A stretch of DNA of 64,000 bases from an uncultured Opitutales bacterium. Lineage in GTDB: Bacteria; Verrucomicrobiota; Verrucomicrobiia; Opitutales; Seribacteraceae. Below are positions 24,637 through 33,552 of the stretch, piece by piece. The translations under genes were made by a program, and so were the position numbers. Under the pieces are notes generated by a model, which saw only the letters and a program-made list of their open reading frames with translations, had not been told where the DNA came from and did no database searches. Each line of letters begins with the position of its first letter. Position 1 is the stretch's first letter. The stretch lies in the NCBI GenBank assembly GCA_943789375.1, contig CALSTX010000002.1:62001-126000 (forward strand), written 5' to 3'.

Positions 24637-27201
24637 TTATCTTTCGCCAAGCAAGGCAACGGGACTTTCTTTTAGTACTTTCCTCGTGGCAAATTCTGTA
24701 ACCACCAGGGATAGAAGAGTAACCCCAATCACAATGGATACTGGAAGTCCAAGGTGAAAACTCCAAACCCGGTCAAAAATTTTCTCAGCGAGCAGGTAAC
24801 TGGTTGCTAAGCTGAGTACGACACCAAGGCTGGAGGCAGATAGGGCAAGCAAGCCAAATTCAATCCGGACAAGTTGCCTGAGGTCTTGGAATGAAGCACC
24901 GAGTATTTTGAGGAGATTAATTTCCCATCTCTGTTGCCGAGCTTTCTCAAGGGCGAGGGAATAGAGTACTATAATGCCGGCAAAAATGGAGAGTCCTGCC
25001 ATTACCTGCAAGGCCCATGTCATCTGGGCCACGATTTCAAGAATCTTTTTACCCGTTCTTTCGACATCTAAGATGGAAATAGTTGGGAATTCTCGCACCA
25101 GAAAGTCTTGGGTTTTTTCTTTTTCTTCTGCGTTCAGGTTGCTGAGGGTAGCAATGTAGGTTTGGGGCGCATTTTCGAGTACCCCAGGCTGCATTTGTAC
25201 AAAAAAATTGGGTTGGAAACTCGTCCACCTTACCCGTCGGATATTGACGATTTCAGTGGTGATGGGAACTCCACCAATTTCAATTTCCAGTTGGTCCCCG
25301 AGGTCGAGATTTAGAGATTCAGCATATTTGGAGGCAACTGATATCTCGGCAGGTTTTGCAGTGGATGCATTATAATCCAATCGCACCATACGCCCTTTGA
25401 TGATTTGTTCGCTCTCTAATAAGTGGTCACGATAACTGAGGTTAAAACTCCGATTTCTAAAGTTACTTCTCCTTTCTTCTTCCGGATCTCGAAAATCTTG
25501 TTCTTCAAGGGCAATTTTTTCGTACATTTCCCCTTTTATTCTCAGCAATTTTCCTCGAACCCAAGGCGTTATATTTTGCAAAGGTGTCCTTCTTGATTGT
25601 AGCATCTGCTGAAGCGAATATAGGTGATCGTCCTGAATATCAAAAAGGAATAACTTGGGAAGTTTGGCTACTTGGTTCGTGGCACCAATTTCATTTTCCA
25701 AAATATATTGAAACTGAGGTATTAAGTTAAGCAGAAGTACTCCTACCCCCAGAGCTAAAAAGCCAGTTATGGTACTGGCCCGATTCCGGGTTAAGGATCG
25801 GGTTGCAAGCCTTAGGGATAAAGAAGATTTTCTAAAAAGGCGGTCGAGCAACCATAAGCAAATCCGAACAAAAATATAGAGGGCAAAAACGCTGCCAACT
25901 AGAGAAAGGAAAAAGAGGTTGGCAAGCTTTGTTGAATCGGATTGGAAAATGCACAAAGCCCAGAAAGCAAAGATGCCAGGTAAGGTGAAGAGAATGGATA
26001 GTCTACTTCCACGAAAATTCCCAGAGTTGGTGGATTCACGAAATAATTCTGCGGGTTGAAGTTGACGGATTTTCCACAAGGTTGGAAGGGCCAATAGCCA
26101 CCCCCCAAGAATCGCGACGAGCAAGGCAAGGCCAATGCTGGAAAGACTTATGTGAGCCTCTATTTCAATTGGAACAAATGTACCCAATGCTCCAGAGAGT
26201 AAGGGGATGACTAGCATGCAAAGAATTACCGCAGGAATAACCGAGGCAACTCCGAGAATAAATAATTGTGAAAAGTAAAGTTGAGTCGCAGCTTTTTTTG
26301 TCGCTCCCATACATACCAAGATCGCTATATCTTTGACTCGCTGGTTGAGGAACCCTTGGTACAAGTATCCACTCCCCAAGCAGGCGAGGAACAGGGCAAC
26401 CATGGAAACAATCGCTAGAAAGTCTGAAAGGTAGCGGAGTAACCGACCAGCCCGATGGCCTACCTTTTGGTGAGAAAAGACGCGGATTTCGGGATTTGTA
26501 AGCGCATTCTCTAGCCTCTCTGTAAATTCATTGAGGGAGATGTGACTGGGCAGCTTGTAGAGGTGATTGTAGAAGGCTGTATTGCCTTGGGATAGAAGCT
26601 TGGTTTGCTCCAGGAACTTGGTGCTAATAAACGCTTTTGGGGCAAGTTCTGCAGGTTGAAAACTCAAGCCTGCTTCATCGAGTATAAAATCAGTTACCCG
26701 GAAATTAGCTTCCCCAATTTTTAATTTGTCTCCTAAGTCCAGATTCAGTTGACTTCGAAGTTCAGGGTAGAGCCAGACGACTGGGAGTTGGTGAAGAATG
26801 TTTTCATCTTTCCCAGTAATCTTACCTGAAAGTTTTGTCTTAAAGCTTCCATAGTAGGGGAACCCCGGGTCAATAGCTACAACTTTGATTAAGCGACTTT
26901 TTCCGGTTGGACCAGCAGCCATTGAAAAGAAATCAATCGCTTTGATTTCCTGTGTCTCAGGGGGAAGGCTTCGGCGGGCAGTGGACAGTTCTTCTGAAGA
27001 AAAGGCTCGTCGTGCCCGAATGGCAAGGTCGGCCCCTAATAATTCCTTGGACTCAGACTCAACCCGTAGGTCAAGAGACGACTTAAAGGAATTTACTCCA
27101 ATAAAGCCGACCAGCCCAAGGGCTAAGTTGAGCGTGTAAAAAAGACAAAAGGATCGATTATTTCTAATTTCCCTCCATGCATTCCGAAGTGAAAAATACA
27201 T
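24637..27201 (-). CDS. ybbP: ABC transporter permease, FtsX/YbbP type
   Basis: This 854-residue permease has an N-terminal membrane helix, a large periplasmic domain, several helices around residues 260-380 and 415-510, a second extracytoplasmic domain, and a C-terminal set of helices: the duplicated FtsX/MacB layout. The order SGNH esterase, ATPase, long permease equals the tesA-ybbA-ybbP neighbourhood of Proteobacteria, where the system is thought to extract hydrophobic or lipid-like molecules from the membrane; its substrate is not settled. The ATPase gene ends one base before its start. Confidence 0.88.
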   Translation of the reverse strand: MYFSLRNAWREIRNNRSFCLFYTLNLALGLVGFIGVNSFKSSLDLRVESESKELLGADLAIRARRAFSSEELSTARRSLPPETQEIKAIDFFSMAAGPTGKSRLIKVVAIDPGFPYYGSFKTKLSGKITGKDENILHQLPVVWLYPELRSQLNLDLGDKLKIGEANFRVTDFILDEAGLSFQPAELAPKAFISTKFLEQTKLLSQGNTAFYNHLYKLPSHISLNEFTERLENALTNPEIRVFSHQKVGHRAGRLLRYLSDFLAIVSMVALFLACLGSGYLYQGFLNQRVKDIAILVCMGATKKAATQLYFSQLFILGVASVIPAVILCMLVIPLLSGALGTFVPIEIEAHISLSSIGLALLVAILGGWLLALPTLWKIRQLQPAELFRESTNSGNFRGSRLSILFTLPGIFAFWALCIFQSDSTKLANLFFLSLVGSVFALYIFVRICLWLLDRLFRKSSLSLRLATRSLTRNRASTITGFLALGVGVLLLNLIPQFQYILENEIGATNQVAKLPKLFLFDIQDDHLYSLQQMLQSRRTPLQNITPWVRGKLLRIKGEMYEKIALEEQDFRDPEEERRSNFRNRSFNLSYRDHLLESEQIIKGRMVRLDYNASTAKPAEISVASKYAESLNLDLGDQLEIEIGGVPITTEIVNIRRVRWTSFQPNFFVQMQPGVLENAPQTYIATLSNLNAEEKEKTQDFLVREFPTISILDVERTGKKILEIVAQMTWALQVMAGLSIFAGIIVLYSLALEKARQQRWEINLLKILGASFQDLRQLVRIEFGLLALSASSLGVVLSLATSYLLAEKIFDRVWSFHLGLPVSIVIGVTLLSLVVTEFATRKVLKESPVALLGER

Positions 27202-27202
27202 G

Positions 27203-27868
27203 TTATGAAGCCAACTGAAGCTGCCCTTTTTGCAAAATCATCATACGATCGCAGGTTGAAGCCAGTTCTTGGTTGTGGGTGACAAGAATAAGCGTCTGCT
27301 TTCTTTCTTGGCAAAGCTGAAAGAGTAAATCCATGACATCCTTTCCAGTATCATCATCTAAATTACCAGACGGTTCATCTGCCAGTATAATTTTTGGCTT
27401 CCCGACAATGGCACGGGCAATAGCCACTCTCTGACATTCTCCACCTGATAGTTCTGAGGGGAAATGTGAAAGTCGGTGGGACAAACCGACCAATTTTAGT
27501 GCATCCATGGCGGCTTGGTTGTAATCTGGATCTTTACGAAGTTCGAGAGGAATGCCTACATTTTCAAGAGCGGTTAGGTTACTCATTAAATGATATTGCT
27601 GAAAAACAATCCCCATGGTTTCAGCTCGAAATTGACTCAGCTCGTCTTGTTTCAGCCTATTAATCTCTAGTCCGTCCAAGGTAATGCTGCCAAAATCAGG
27701 CATGTCTAGCCCAGACATTAGTGAAAGAAGAGTAGATTTGCCACTTCCGCTTTGTCCGAGGATGGCCAACGATTCTCCTTCCTCTACCTTGAGGCTAAGT
27801 TGGTATAATACTTCTATTCTTTGCGTTCCTTGAAAATAGGTTTTGGAAATTTTTTTTATGTCAATCAT
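27203..27868 (-). CDS. ybbA: ABC transporter ATP-binding protein, LolD/YbbA type
   Basis: This is a 221-residue ATPase with Walker A (GQSGSGKST), Q-loop (VFQQYHLM), signature ([14 protein letters not shown]), Walker B (IILADEPSGNLD) and H-loop (LVTHNQ). It belongs to the MacB/LolD-like group whose permeases act without transport through a channel (mechanotransmission). Its ATG overlaps the esterase stop by four bases, and it ends one base before the long permease, so the three are one operon. Confidence 0.95.
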   Translation of the reverse strand: MIDIKKISKTYFQGTQRIEVLYQLSLKVEEGESLAILGQSGSGKSTLLSLMSGLDMPDFGSITLDGLEINRLKQDELSQFRAETMGIVFQQYHLMSNLTALENVGIPLELRKDPDYNQAAMDALKLVGLSHRLSHFPSELSGGECQRVAIARAIVGKPKIILADEPSGNLDDDTGKDVMDLLFQLCQERKQTLILVTHNQELASTCDRMMILQKGQLQLAS

Positions 27869-28599
27869 AGTGAAGAGGGAATAGAGACAAGTGCTTGAGA
27901 CAAATGGGTAAAGACAAGATCACCTATTATTTTATGACCTGCTGGATTTGGATGGATTCGATCAGGAAGATTGAGTTTTGGGTTACCCCCAACACCTTCT
28001 AATAGAAAAGGAATAAGCGGAATCTTTAGAGATTGAGCAAGGGAGGGGAAAATATTGGCAAAATCATTGGTGTATTGGGGACCGTAATTCGGTGGAATCT
28101 TCATACCAGTGAGTATGGTAGGAATACCATGGCTTTTGGCAGTCTGTAAAATAGTCAAAAGGTTTTGTTTCGTTTCTTTGACAGGAATCCCTCGAAGTCC
28201 ATCATTTCCCCCAAGGGCGAGAATCAAAAAGTCGGGTTTGGCTTGGAGGAACCAATTAATTCGGGAAACACCGCCACTTGTTGTCGATCCTGTAATACCT
28301 CCATTTATGACATCATAAACCACTCTCGTTTTAGGAGAAATTTCGAGGTTGAGCCTGTTTTGAACAAGGGTTGGGTATGCTTCGCTTTCCATCACTCCAT
28401 AGCCTTCTGTGAGGGAGTCTCCAAGAATAAGTATTTTGAATGCGTTGTCTTCCGGTTGAGAGGTTGAAGTATTTGAATCGATCAAGGAATTGGAGCGATC
28501 AGAGCACCCAAGAGACCCAAGTATTATAATCACAAGAGTGAGCAAAGCATTGATAGTGAAATTTGTCATCAGAGGTTTCTGTTGATTGAATGTAATCAT
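27865..28599 (-). CDS. tesA: SGNH-hydrolase lipoprotein, TesA-like esterase/lysophospholipase
   Basis: This 244-residue product has a lipobox (IIILGSLGC), so it is likely envelope-anchored. The SGNH blocks are all visible: GDSLTEGYG with the nucleophile Ser, GGITGSTTSGG, LGGNDGLRG, and DRIHPNPAGH with the catalytic Asp and His. TesA-type enzymes hydrolyse acyl esters and thioesters, including lysophospholipids. It sits first in an operon with a YbbA/YbbP-like ABC pair, the same partnership as in E. coli, which suggests acyl or lipid substrates delivered by the transporter. The start may be ATG 28599 or ATG 28566; the second still gives a complete lipoprotein signal. Confidence 0.9.
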   Translation of the reverse strand: MITFNQQKPLMTNFTINALLTLVIIILGSLGCSDRSNSLIDSNTSTSQPEDNAFKILILGDSLTEGYGVMESEAYPTLVQNRLNLEISPKTRVVYDVINGGITGSTTSGGVSRINWFLQAKPDFLILALGGNDGLRGIPVKETKQNLLTILQTAKSHGIPTILTGMKIPPNYGPQYTNDFANIFPSLAQSLKIPLIPFLLEGVGGNPKLNLPDRIHPNPAGHKIIGDLVFTHLSQALVSIPSSL

Positions 28600-28630
28600 T
28601 TATTTAGAAAAACCAACGGTACACTTAGAA

Positions 28631-29053
28631 ATGATGATATTTTTTGAAACCATTCACGAGCACGCCTTATCCATAGATTTTGCTATGTTTGTGGTTATTT
28701 GGATAGTACAGATAATAATCTATCCTTCATTTCGCTATATTTCTGAAGATGACTTCCTGCAGTGGCATGGCAAGTATTGTAACCAAATTGCAGTTTTTGT
28801 CTTACCTTTAATGGTGACCCAGGTTTTGGAATGCTTGACTTCTTGTTTCTTTGTCGGGGATACTGCTTCTTGGGTGCGTTTGATCGGAGTTATTTTGGCA
28901 TGGGTTGTTACTTTTTTTCATTCGGCCCGCAAACACCAATATCTGTCTGTTGAGGGCAAAAAAATAGCGGTTATTAAATCTTTAATGGGTGGTAACTGGA
29001 TTCGTACTTTTCTTTGGTCATTGGTTTTTATTACCTCTGTTATTTCTTACTAA
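28631..29053 (+). CDS. Small polytopic membrane protein, function unknown
   Basis: This 140-residue product has four predicted membrane helices (about residues 14-34, 54-72, 79-98 and 122-140) and a HEH motif near the N-terminus (FFETIHEHALSIDF). I do not recognise the family with confidence. ATG 28631 is chosen over an upstream ATG at 28586 because the latter would run into the divergent esterase start. It lies six bases before the DUF2256 gene and may share its transcript with the photolyase. Confidence 0.65.
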   Translation: MMIFFETIHEHALSIDFAMFVVIWIVQIIIYPSFRYISEDDFLQWHGKYCNQIAVFVLPLMVTQVLECLTSCFFVGDTASWVRLIGVILAWVVTFFHSARKHQYLSVEGKKIAVIKSLMGGNWIRTFLWSLVFITSVISY

Positions 29054-29059
29054 GAAAAT

Positions 29060-29206
29060 ATGAAAAAGAAGGAGTCCAAGGTCTGTCCGATTTGTAATCG
29101 TTTATTTGAGAATAGGAAAAAATGGGAGGCTAGGGGCTTATGGCCAAGTGTGGTCTATTGTTCCGAAAAATGTCGTGGGCTATCCAAGCAAAAAATGAGG
29201 AAATGA
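29060..29206 (+). CDS. DUF2256 zinc-ribbon-like microprotein
   Basis: This 48-residue protein carries two cysteine pairs (VCPIC and YCSEKC) around a basic Trp-containing middle (RKKWEARGLW), the hallmark of DUF2256. It is likely to bind zinc. Its TGA overlaps the ATG of the photolyase/cryptochrome gene (ATGA), so the two are translationally coupled. DUF2256 genes beside cryptochrome or photolyase genes are known from other bacteria, but the function is not established. It is too short for many gene callers. Confidence 0.85.
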   Translation: MKKKESKVCPICNRLFENRKKWEARGLWPSVVYCSEKCRGLSKQKMRK

Positions 29207-30717
29207 AAGCGCTCTGGTGGATTAAAAGAGATTTTCGGCTCAGTGATAATGAATCCCTTTACTCTGCAGTTGAAGAGTGTTCAGAGGTGTTGCCCTTTTT
29301 TTGCTGGGAGCCAAAGCTGATCAGCCTGGCTGATACTTCTGCTTTTCATCTCCAAGCTCAGTGGCAAGCACTAGACGGTCTGAGGAAGAGTCTCAACCTT
29401 CGAAACAGTGGAGTCTGGGAAGATTACCGTGATATCGCGGATGCCTTAAACAAGGTCTATGAGATCTATCCTTTTCAGAAACTGTATTCTCATCAAGAAA
29501 CCGGAAACCTGGCTACTTTTCAACGTGATAAAAGGGTGGCACAATGGTGTAGGGATAAGGGAGTGCAGTGGAATGAGGCGGTTGGAAGTTCTGTTTTACG
29601 CGGTGGGAATGCTGATTTAAGGCGAGTCAAATTAAGACAGGTCGATTATCGCAAACAGCCCGTTCTTTCTATTCCCTCTGTCTTTAAGTTTCCTCTTACC
29701 CTTTCAATTTCACTTCCTTCGCTTTCGTGGAATGATTTGGTTATGAAAACGGCAAGCTTGGATAAGAGTCAGGTTTCTCCTGATTTGCAGAAAATCAATG
29801 AGGGCAATGCGTGGAAAACTCTGGACACTTTTCTGACTGATCGGGGGCAAGGGTATTCGGGGGGAATATCATCGCCCAACTTGGCCTTTACTCATGGATC
29901 TCGATTATCTCCCCATTTAGCCTGGGGTACAATCAGTCTGCGTACAGTGTTTTCTGAGTTACAAATTCGTATAAAAGAACTACAGGAAAAAAGAGCCGGG
30001 AATGGGTGGCTTCGAAGTTTACGCGCTTTTCAATCCCGTTTGTATTGGCGAGATCATTTTATTCAACGATTGGAGGCATTTCCTTCCATGGAAGAAAAAC
30101 CTTTGAATTCGGCATTTGAAATCCTGGAGTATGAAGACTCAAAGGTGATGCTCGAACATTGGATTCGAGGAACTACCGGTTTTCCGATGGTGGATGCCTG
30201 TATGCGTTGTCTTGCAGTGACCGGCTTTTTGAATTTTAGAATGAGGGCAATGGTGGTCAGCTTTGCTTGTTATGGTTTACATTTGTCTTGGAAAATGATT
30301 CATCCGCCACTGGCGCAATTATTCCTCGATTACGAACCCGGTATCCATATGGCTCAAATTCAAATGCAAGCCGGTGTGATTGGCTTTAATACCATACGAG
30401 TGTACAGCCCTGCTAAACAATTTTTAGATCAGGATCCAAAAGCAGTCTTTGTAAAAAAATGGATACCTGAATTGAGAGACTGTACAGCAGTTGAAATTGC
30501 AAATATTGAAAAAAGTATGATCAAGGCTTACCCCAAAGCCATTGTCGATCTCGGCACTAAAACCAAAGAAATGAAGGATCGGATTTTTTCAGTGCGGCGG
30601 AGCCAAGTGGGGAAGCAAGAAACCATGAAGGTTCTCGAGAAACACGGATCTCGTAAAAAAACAACGACAAAGCAAAAAAAGGACAAGACAGCTCAGCTCG
30701 CTCTTTTTAAAATTTGA
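29203..30717 (+). CDS. Cryptochrome/photolyase family flavoprotein
   Basis: The 504-residue product has an N-terminal photolyase alpha/beta domain (MKALWWIKRDFRLSDNESL), a helical FAD-binding domain with the TGFPMVDACMRCL motif, and a basic Lys-rich tail. Classical enzymes use FADH- and blue light to split pyrimidine dimers. The segment that normally reads WQW-A-G and PYFR-FNP is instead IQMQAG and TIRVYSP, and HNR is replaced by NFR. Electron-relay and substrate residues thus differ from E. coli-type photolyases, and the biochemical role (repair or signalling) is open. The start at 29203 is set by homology and by overlap with the DUF2256 stop. Its 3' end overlaps the convergent ADP-ribosylglycohydrolase gene by 25 bases. 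Confidence 0.85.
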   Translation: MKALWWIKRDFRLSDNESLYSAVEECSEVLPFFCWEPKLISLADTSAFHLQAQWQALDGLRKSLNLRNSGVWEDYRDIADALNKVYEIYPFQKLYSHQETGNLATFQRDKRVAQWCRDKGVQWNEAVGSSVLRGGNADLRRVKLRQVDYRKQPVLSIPSVFKFPLTLSISLPSLSWNDLVMKTASLDKSQVSPDLQKINEGNAWKTLDTFLTDRGQGYSGGISSPNLAFTHGSRLSPHLAWGTISLRTVFSELQIRIKELQEKRAGNGWLRSLRAFQSRLYWRDHFIQRLEAFPSMEEKPLNSAFEILEYEDSKVMLEHWIRGTTGFPMVDACMRCLAVTGFLNFRMRAMVVSFACYGLHLSWKMIHPPLAQLFLDYEPGIHMAQIQMQAGVIGFNTIRVYSPAKQFLDQDPKAVFVKKWIPELRDCTAVEIANIEKSMIKAYPKAIVDLGTKTKEMKDRIFSVRRSQVGKQETMKVLEKHGSRKKTTTKQKKDKTAQLALFKI

Positions 30718-31715
30718 GGACTTTCTAGCAGTTGCACATCACACCGTAGACGATTCATCATTTTAAGGTCTCGTAGCCAACGCTGAGGAACTTCATTATG
30801 AATACCTAAAATGGAACCGACTACTACACCGCGATGACAATTGTCTCCTCCAACCATTGCATTTGCTAGGACCCCTTCCGAAAAATTATCATGATATTTC
30901 CAGCAGATAAAAAGAGAGGCTAAGAAAGATTCAGGCAGGTAACAAGCGGTGCTGATCTTACCGCCAATAATATCCCTGTCTAGGTGCTTTTCCCATTTTT
31001 TGAGTTGCCGTACTGAAACGCCGGGAAGGGGAAGCGAGTCTATCGTATCTCGGATTGAATGGTTTTGGTTGAGTTGAATCAAAATTCGGGTCAAGTCTGC
31101 CGCAGCTCGCAAAGCCTTATTATTATCGTGAGTAGAACGGACCAGGGTAAGTACAGATTCCATAAGCCGTGCTGGATCCGTTTGACCAATGGCTTCAAGC
31201 CCAGCAAGTAAGCCGGGGATCAGACTTAAGGCACCAATGTGATAATCACTAACACCGCAAGAATGAAGAGGTTTTCCTTGGGCGTAGTTTTCAAAAAATG
31301 CCCGATGGTATTCCTCTGCGTAGGTGTCGTTGTGCCAACCTGGGGTGAGCATGACATGAACATATCTTTGGAGCCAATGCTCGATATGAAACTCGCCCTG
31401 TAAGATGATGAAGCGATAAAGCTCAGCTGATAGTTGAAGGTTGAGTGTGTTTTCACCAGCTTTCAAATGTTGGTGATAATGAATACCTCTTTTACCCCAG
31501 TATTTTTTCTGTCCATGGAGGATGTCAGACTTGGGAGATTTTGGCTCAAAATGCGACCGCCACAGGATGCTGTCAGGATGTGGGCTTGTAGGAGGCATAA
31601 ACCCGGAAATATCACCGTAGTCTTTATCCAAATCTTTAACATTATAATACCAATGAACAGGCATTGAAATGGAATCAGCTACCAAAGAACCCAGAAATGC
31701 GTTTTGAAAACTCAC
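30693..31715 (-). CDS. ADP-ribosylglycohydrolase-family protein with altered metal motifs
   Basis: The 340-residue product follows the DraG/ARH helical fold: an N-terminal FLGSLVADSISMPVHWYY (compare LxGxxxGDAxGxPxE), an alpha-helical middle with HDNNKALRAAADLTR, and a C-terminal ANAMVGGDNCHRGVVVGS. In active DraG enzymes the two magnesium ions are bound by a DDT motif and by GGDxDT. Here these are ENT (KAGENTLNLQ) and GGDNCHRG. This may be a separate subfamily (J1-crystallin-like) with different chemistry. It is divergent from the deacetylase gene across 52 bases. Confidence 0.8.
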   Translation of the reverse strand: MSFQNAFLGSLVADSISMPVHWYYNVKDLDKDYGDISGFMPPTSPHPDSILWRSHFEPKSPKSDILHGQKKYWGKRGIHYHQHLKAGENTLNLQLSAELYRFIILQGEFHIEHWLQRYVHVMLTPGWHNDTYAEEYHRAFFENYAQGKPLHSCGVSDYHIGALSLIPGLLAGLEAIGQTDPARLMESVLTLVRSTHDNNKALRAAADLTRILIQLNQNHSIRDTIDSLPLPGVSVRQLKKWEKHLDRDIIGGKISTACYLPESFLASLFICWKYHDNFSEGVLANAMVGGDNCHRGVVVGSILGIHNEVPQRWLRDLKMMNRLRCDVQLLESPQILKRAS

Positions 31716-31767
31716 ACTTTTATGTATAGAAGTTATTTTTCATATCCCAAACAAAATTGCTTAGAGC

Positions 31768-32706
31768 GTGCCAGACCCCGAATTTACTCTGTATTATGAT
31801 GAAATTTATTCATCAGGACTTGATCCAAGTGCACGGTTTCCAGTTAGCCGGTATCAAAAATTGTACCACAAGTTGAAGCATCTTGACCGGGATCAATCCA
31901 TTCATTGGGAGTGTCCGGATCTTGCAAACACAGCCGACATTCTACTCGTTCATGAGAAGCAGTATGTTAAGCGTTTCCTGGAAGGTCGGCTCAGTGAAAA
32001 AGAAATGAGGCGAATAGGGCTCAGGCCATGGCGTGACTCGATTGTCGAACGTACTCTTCGTCTTACTGGTGGAGCACTGGCGGCCTTAGAAGATGTTTTT
32101 CAAGGCCGATCTGTTGCAGGTAATATGGCAGGCGGTACGCACCATGCATTTCGAGGGCAGGGTGCGGGGTATTGTATTTTTAATGATTTGGCGATTTGTG
32201 CGGTAAAAGCCCTCCAAGAGAAAGAGGTTAATCGTGTTCTTATTCTTGATTTAGATGTGCACCAAGGAGATGGAACAGCTGAAATCTTTGAACAAGATGA
32301 TCGAGTTTTCACGGTTTCAATGCATGGACTTAATAATTTTCCCTTTCGGAAAAAAGCAAGCAACTGGGATATAGCTTTTGAAAATGAAGCAGGAGATGAA
32401 GAATATTTGGAATCTCTAACGAAAGTATTGGATCATTTACGAAGCATGAATTTTGACCTACTGTTTTACCAAGCAGGAGTGGATGGGCTTGCTACAGATG
32501 CCCTTGGTTTACTTTCTTTATCTCGGAAAGGGCTTGCGAAGAGAAATCAGTTAGTCATGGACTGGCGGGAGGAAATGAATATACCGATGCTGGTTTTTAT
32601 GGGTGGCGGGTATGCAAACCCCATTGAGGATACGGTTGATGCTTTTACGGACCTTTTTCTCGAGGCCGCGAGGCGGGTAAAGAAAAATACTATGGTTACG
32701 GGGTAA
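31768..32706 (+). CDS. Histone-deacetylase-family (HdaH/AcuC-like) amidohydrolase
   Basis: This 312-residue class of zinc hydrolases removes acetyl groups from lysines, polyamines or small molecules. The active site is visible: paired histidines GGTHHAFRG (125-126), zinc ligands in ILDLDVHQGDGT (Asp163, His165), and the later Asp in YQAGVDGLATDALG, plus GGGYANP near the end. The gene starts with GTG at 31768, matching where the family begins (FTLYYDEIYSSGLDP). Its natural substrate is unknown; the divergent neighbour is an ADP-ribosylglycohydrolase homologue. Confidence 0.92.
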   Translation: MPDPEFTLYYDEIYSSGLDPSARFPVSRYQKLYHKLKHLDRDQSIHWECPDLANTADILLVHEKQYVKRFLEGRLSEKEMRRIGLRPWRDSIVERTLRLTGGALAALEDVFQGRSVAGNMAGGTHHAFRGQGAGYCIFNDLAICAVKALQEKEVNRVLILDLDVHQGDGTAEIFEQDDRVFTVSMHGLNNFPFRKKASNWDIAFENEAGDEEYLESLTKVLDHLRSMNFDLLFYQAGVDGLATDALGLLSLSRKGLAKRNQLVMDWREEMNIPMLVFMGGGYANPIEDTVDAFTDLFLEAARRVKKNTMVTG

Positions 32707-32787
32707 TCCGTGTTGGTCCACTTGGATAGATTAACGTAAAAGTAACGAGTCGCGCTTCGCTGAACTCTCGCTCCATTATTAGAATAT

Positions 32788-33444
32788 TTACTCTGACTGA
32801 TCTATATTTTCTGCAATCTCTTTCTCGGAATGAGGGAATACCTTTTTCTTGATCTTTGAGGCAATCGCGGAAAAAAAGAGAAAAAAATGAAAGCATGTAG
32901 GGAGGGCAGCAGAGACACCCATAATAAGCCCAAAATATATATTCTTAGCATTCTCTCGACCGGTAGGGTCTTGTATCGCCTGAACTGCCCGGTTGGTATA
33001 TTTTACGCTTCGTTCAGATATTTGCTCTGGAACTTGTTCCCACAAACTAATAAGCCAACCTCCAAATGTGAATACAAAGAGCACCCAGAGGGTTGCGAGC
33101 AAGGCAATGATAAGGTCCAAGGAAAGATGAAATAGATATTCGGAAGTTTTGGTGGAAGCCAAAGCTCTTCTAATTATCCAGATGGTAACGAAGAAAGAAA
33201 GGCTGTCAAATAAGGCTCCGAACAATCCTACAGGAAGTTGAAGCTTTAGGTAGTGAGATGCCTCATGGGTTTGCATGTAAAAGGGAAAAGCTGTGTAAAT
33301 AGCCCACCAATAGCAGGCGATATTCAGGAAAATGAAAAAGAAAAAGAGGATCGGGAAAAAAATAATTAGTTTCCCTCTTTTCCTTTCATAAATATTCAAA
33401 ACCTTGTGCAATGCATCCCGCCATATGGTTATGATTTCTTGCAT
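32788..33444 (-). CDS. Hypothetical membrane protein with four to five spans
   Basis: I do not recognise this 218-residue product. Hydrophobic segments lie at about residues 26-50, 72-92, 105-130 and 170-192, with a polar loop (about 131-168). The C-terminus is charged (KIKKKVFPHSEKEIAENIDQ). It ends 81 bases from the convergent deacetylase gene and is divergent from the ydbH-like gene. Confidence 0.65.
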   Translation of the reverse strand: MQEIITIWRDALHKVLNIYERKRGKLIIFFPILFFFFIFLNIACYWWAIYTAFPFYMQTHEASHYLKLQLPVGLFGALFDSLSFFVTIWIIRRALASTKTSEYLFHLSLDLIIALLATLWVLFVFTFGGWLISLWEQVPEQISERSVKYTNRAVQAIQDPTGRENAKNIYFGLIMGVSAALPTCFHFFLFFSAIASKIKKKVFPHSEKEIAENIDQSE

Positions 33445-33552
33445 GGTAGAGTTTTGCTATTCTGGCGTTTTGGTATTGAAATCAGACTTATTTGATTTTG
33501 TGCTTTGCAGACTGCTTGAATCTCCGCATCGTTAGACGCTTATCTTTCAACT

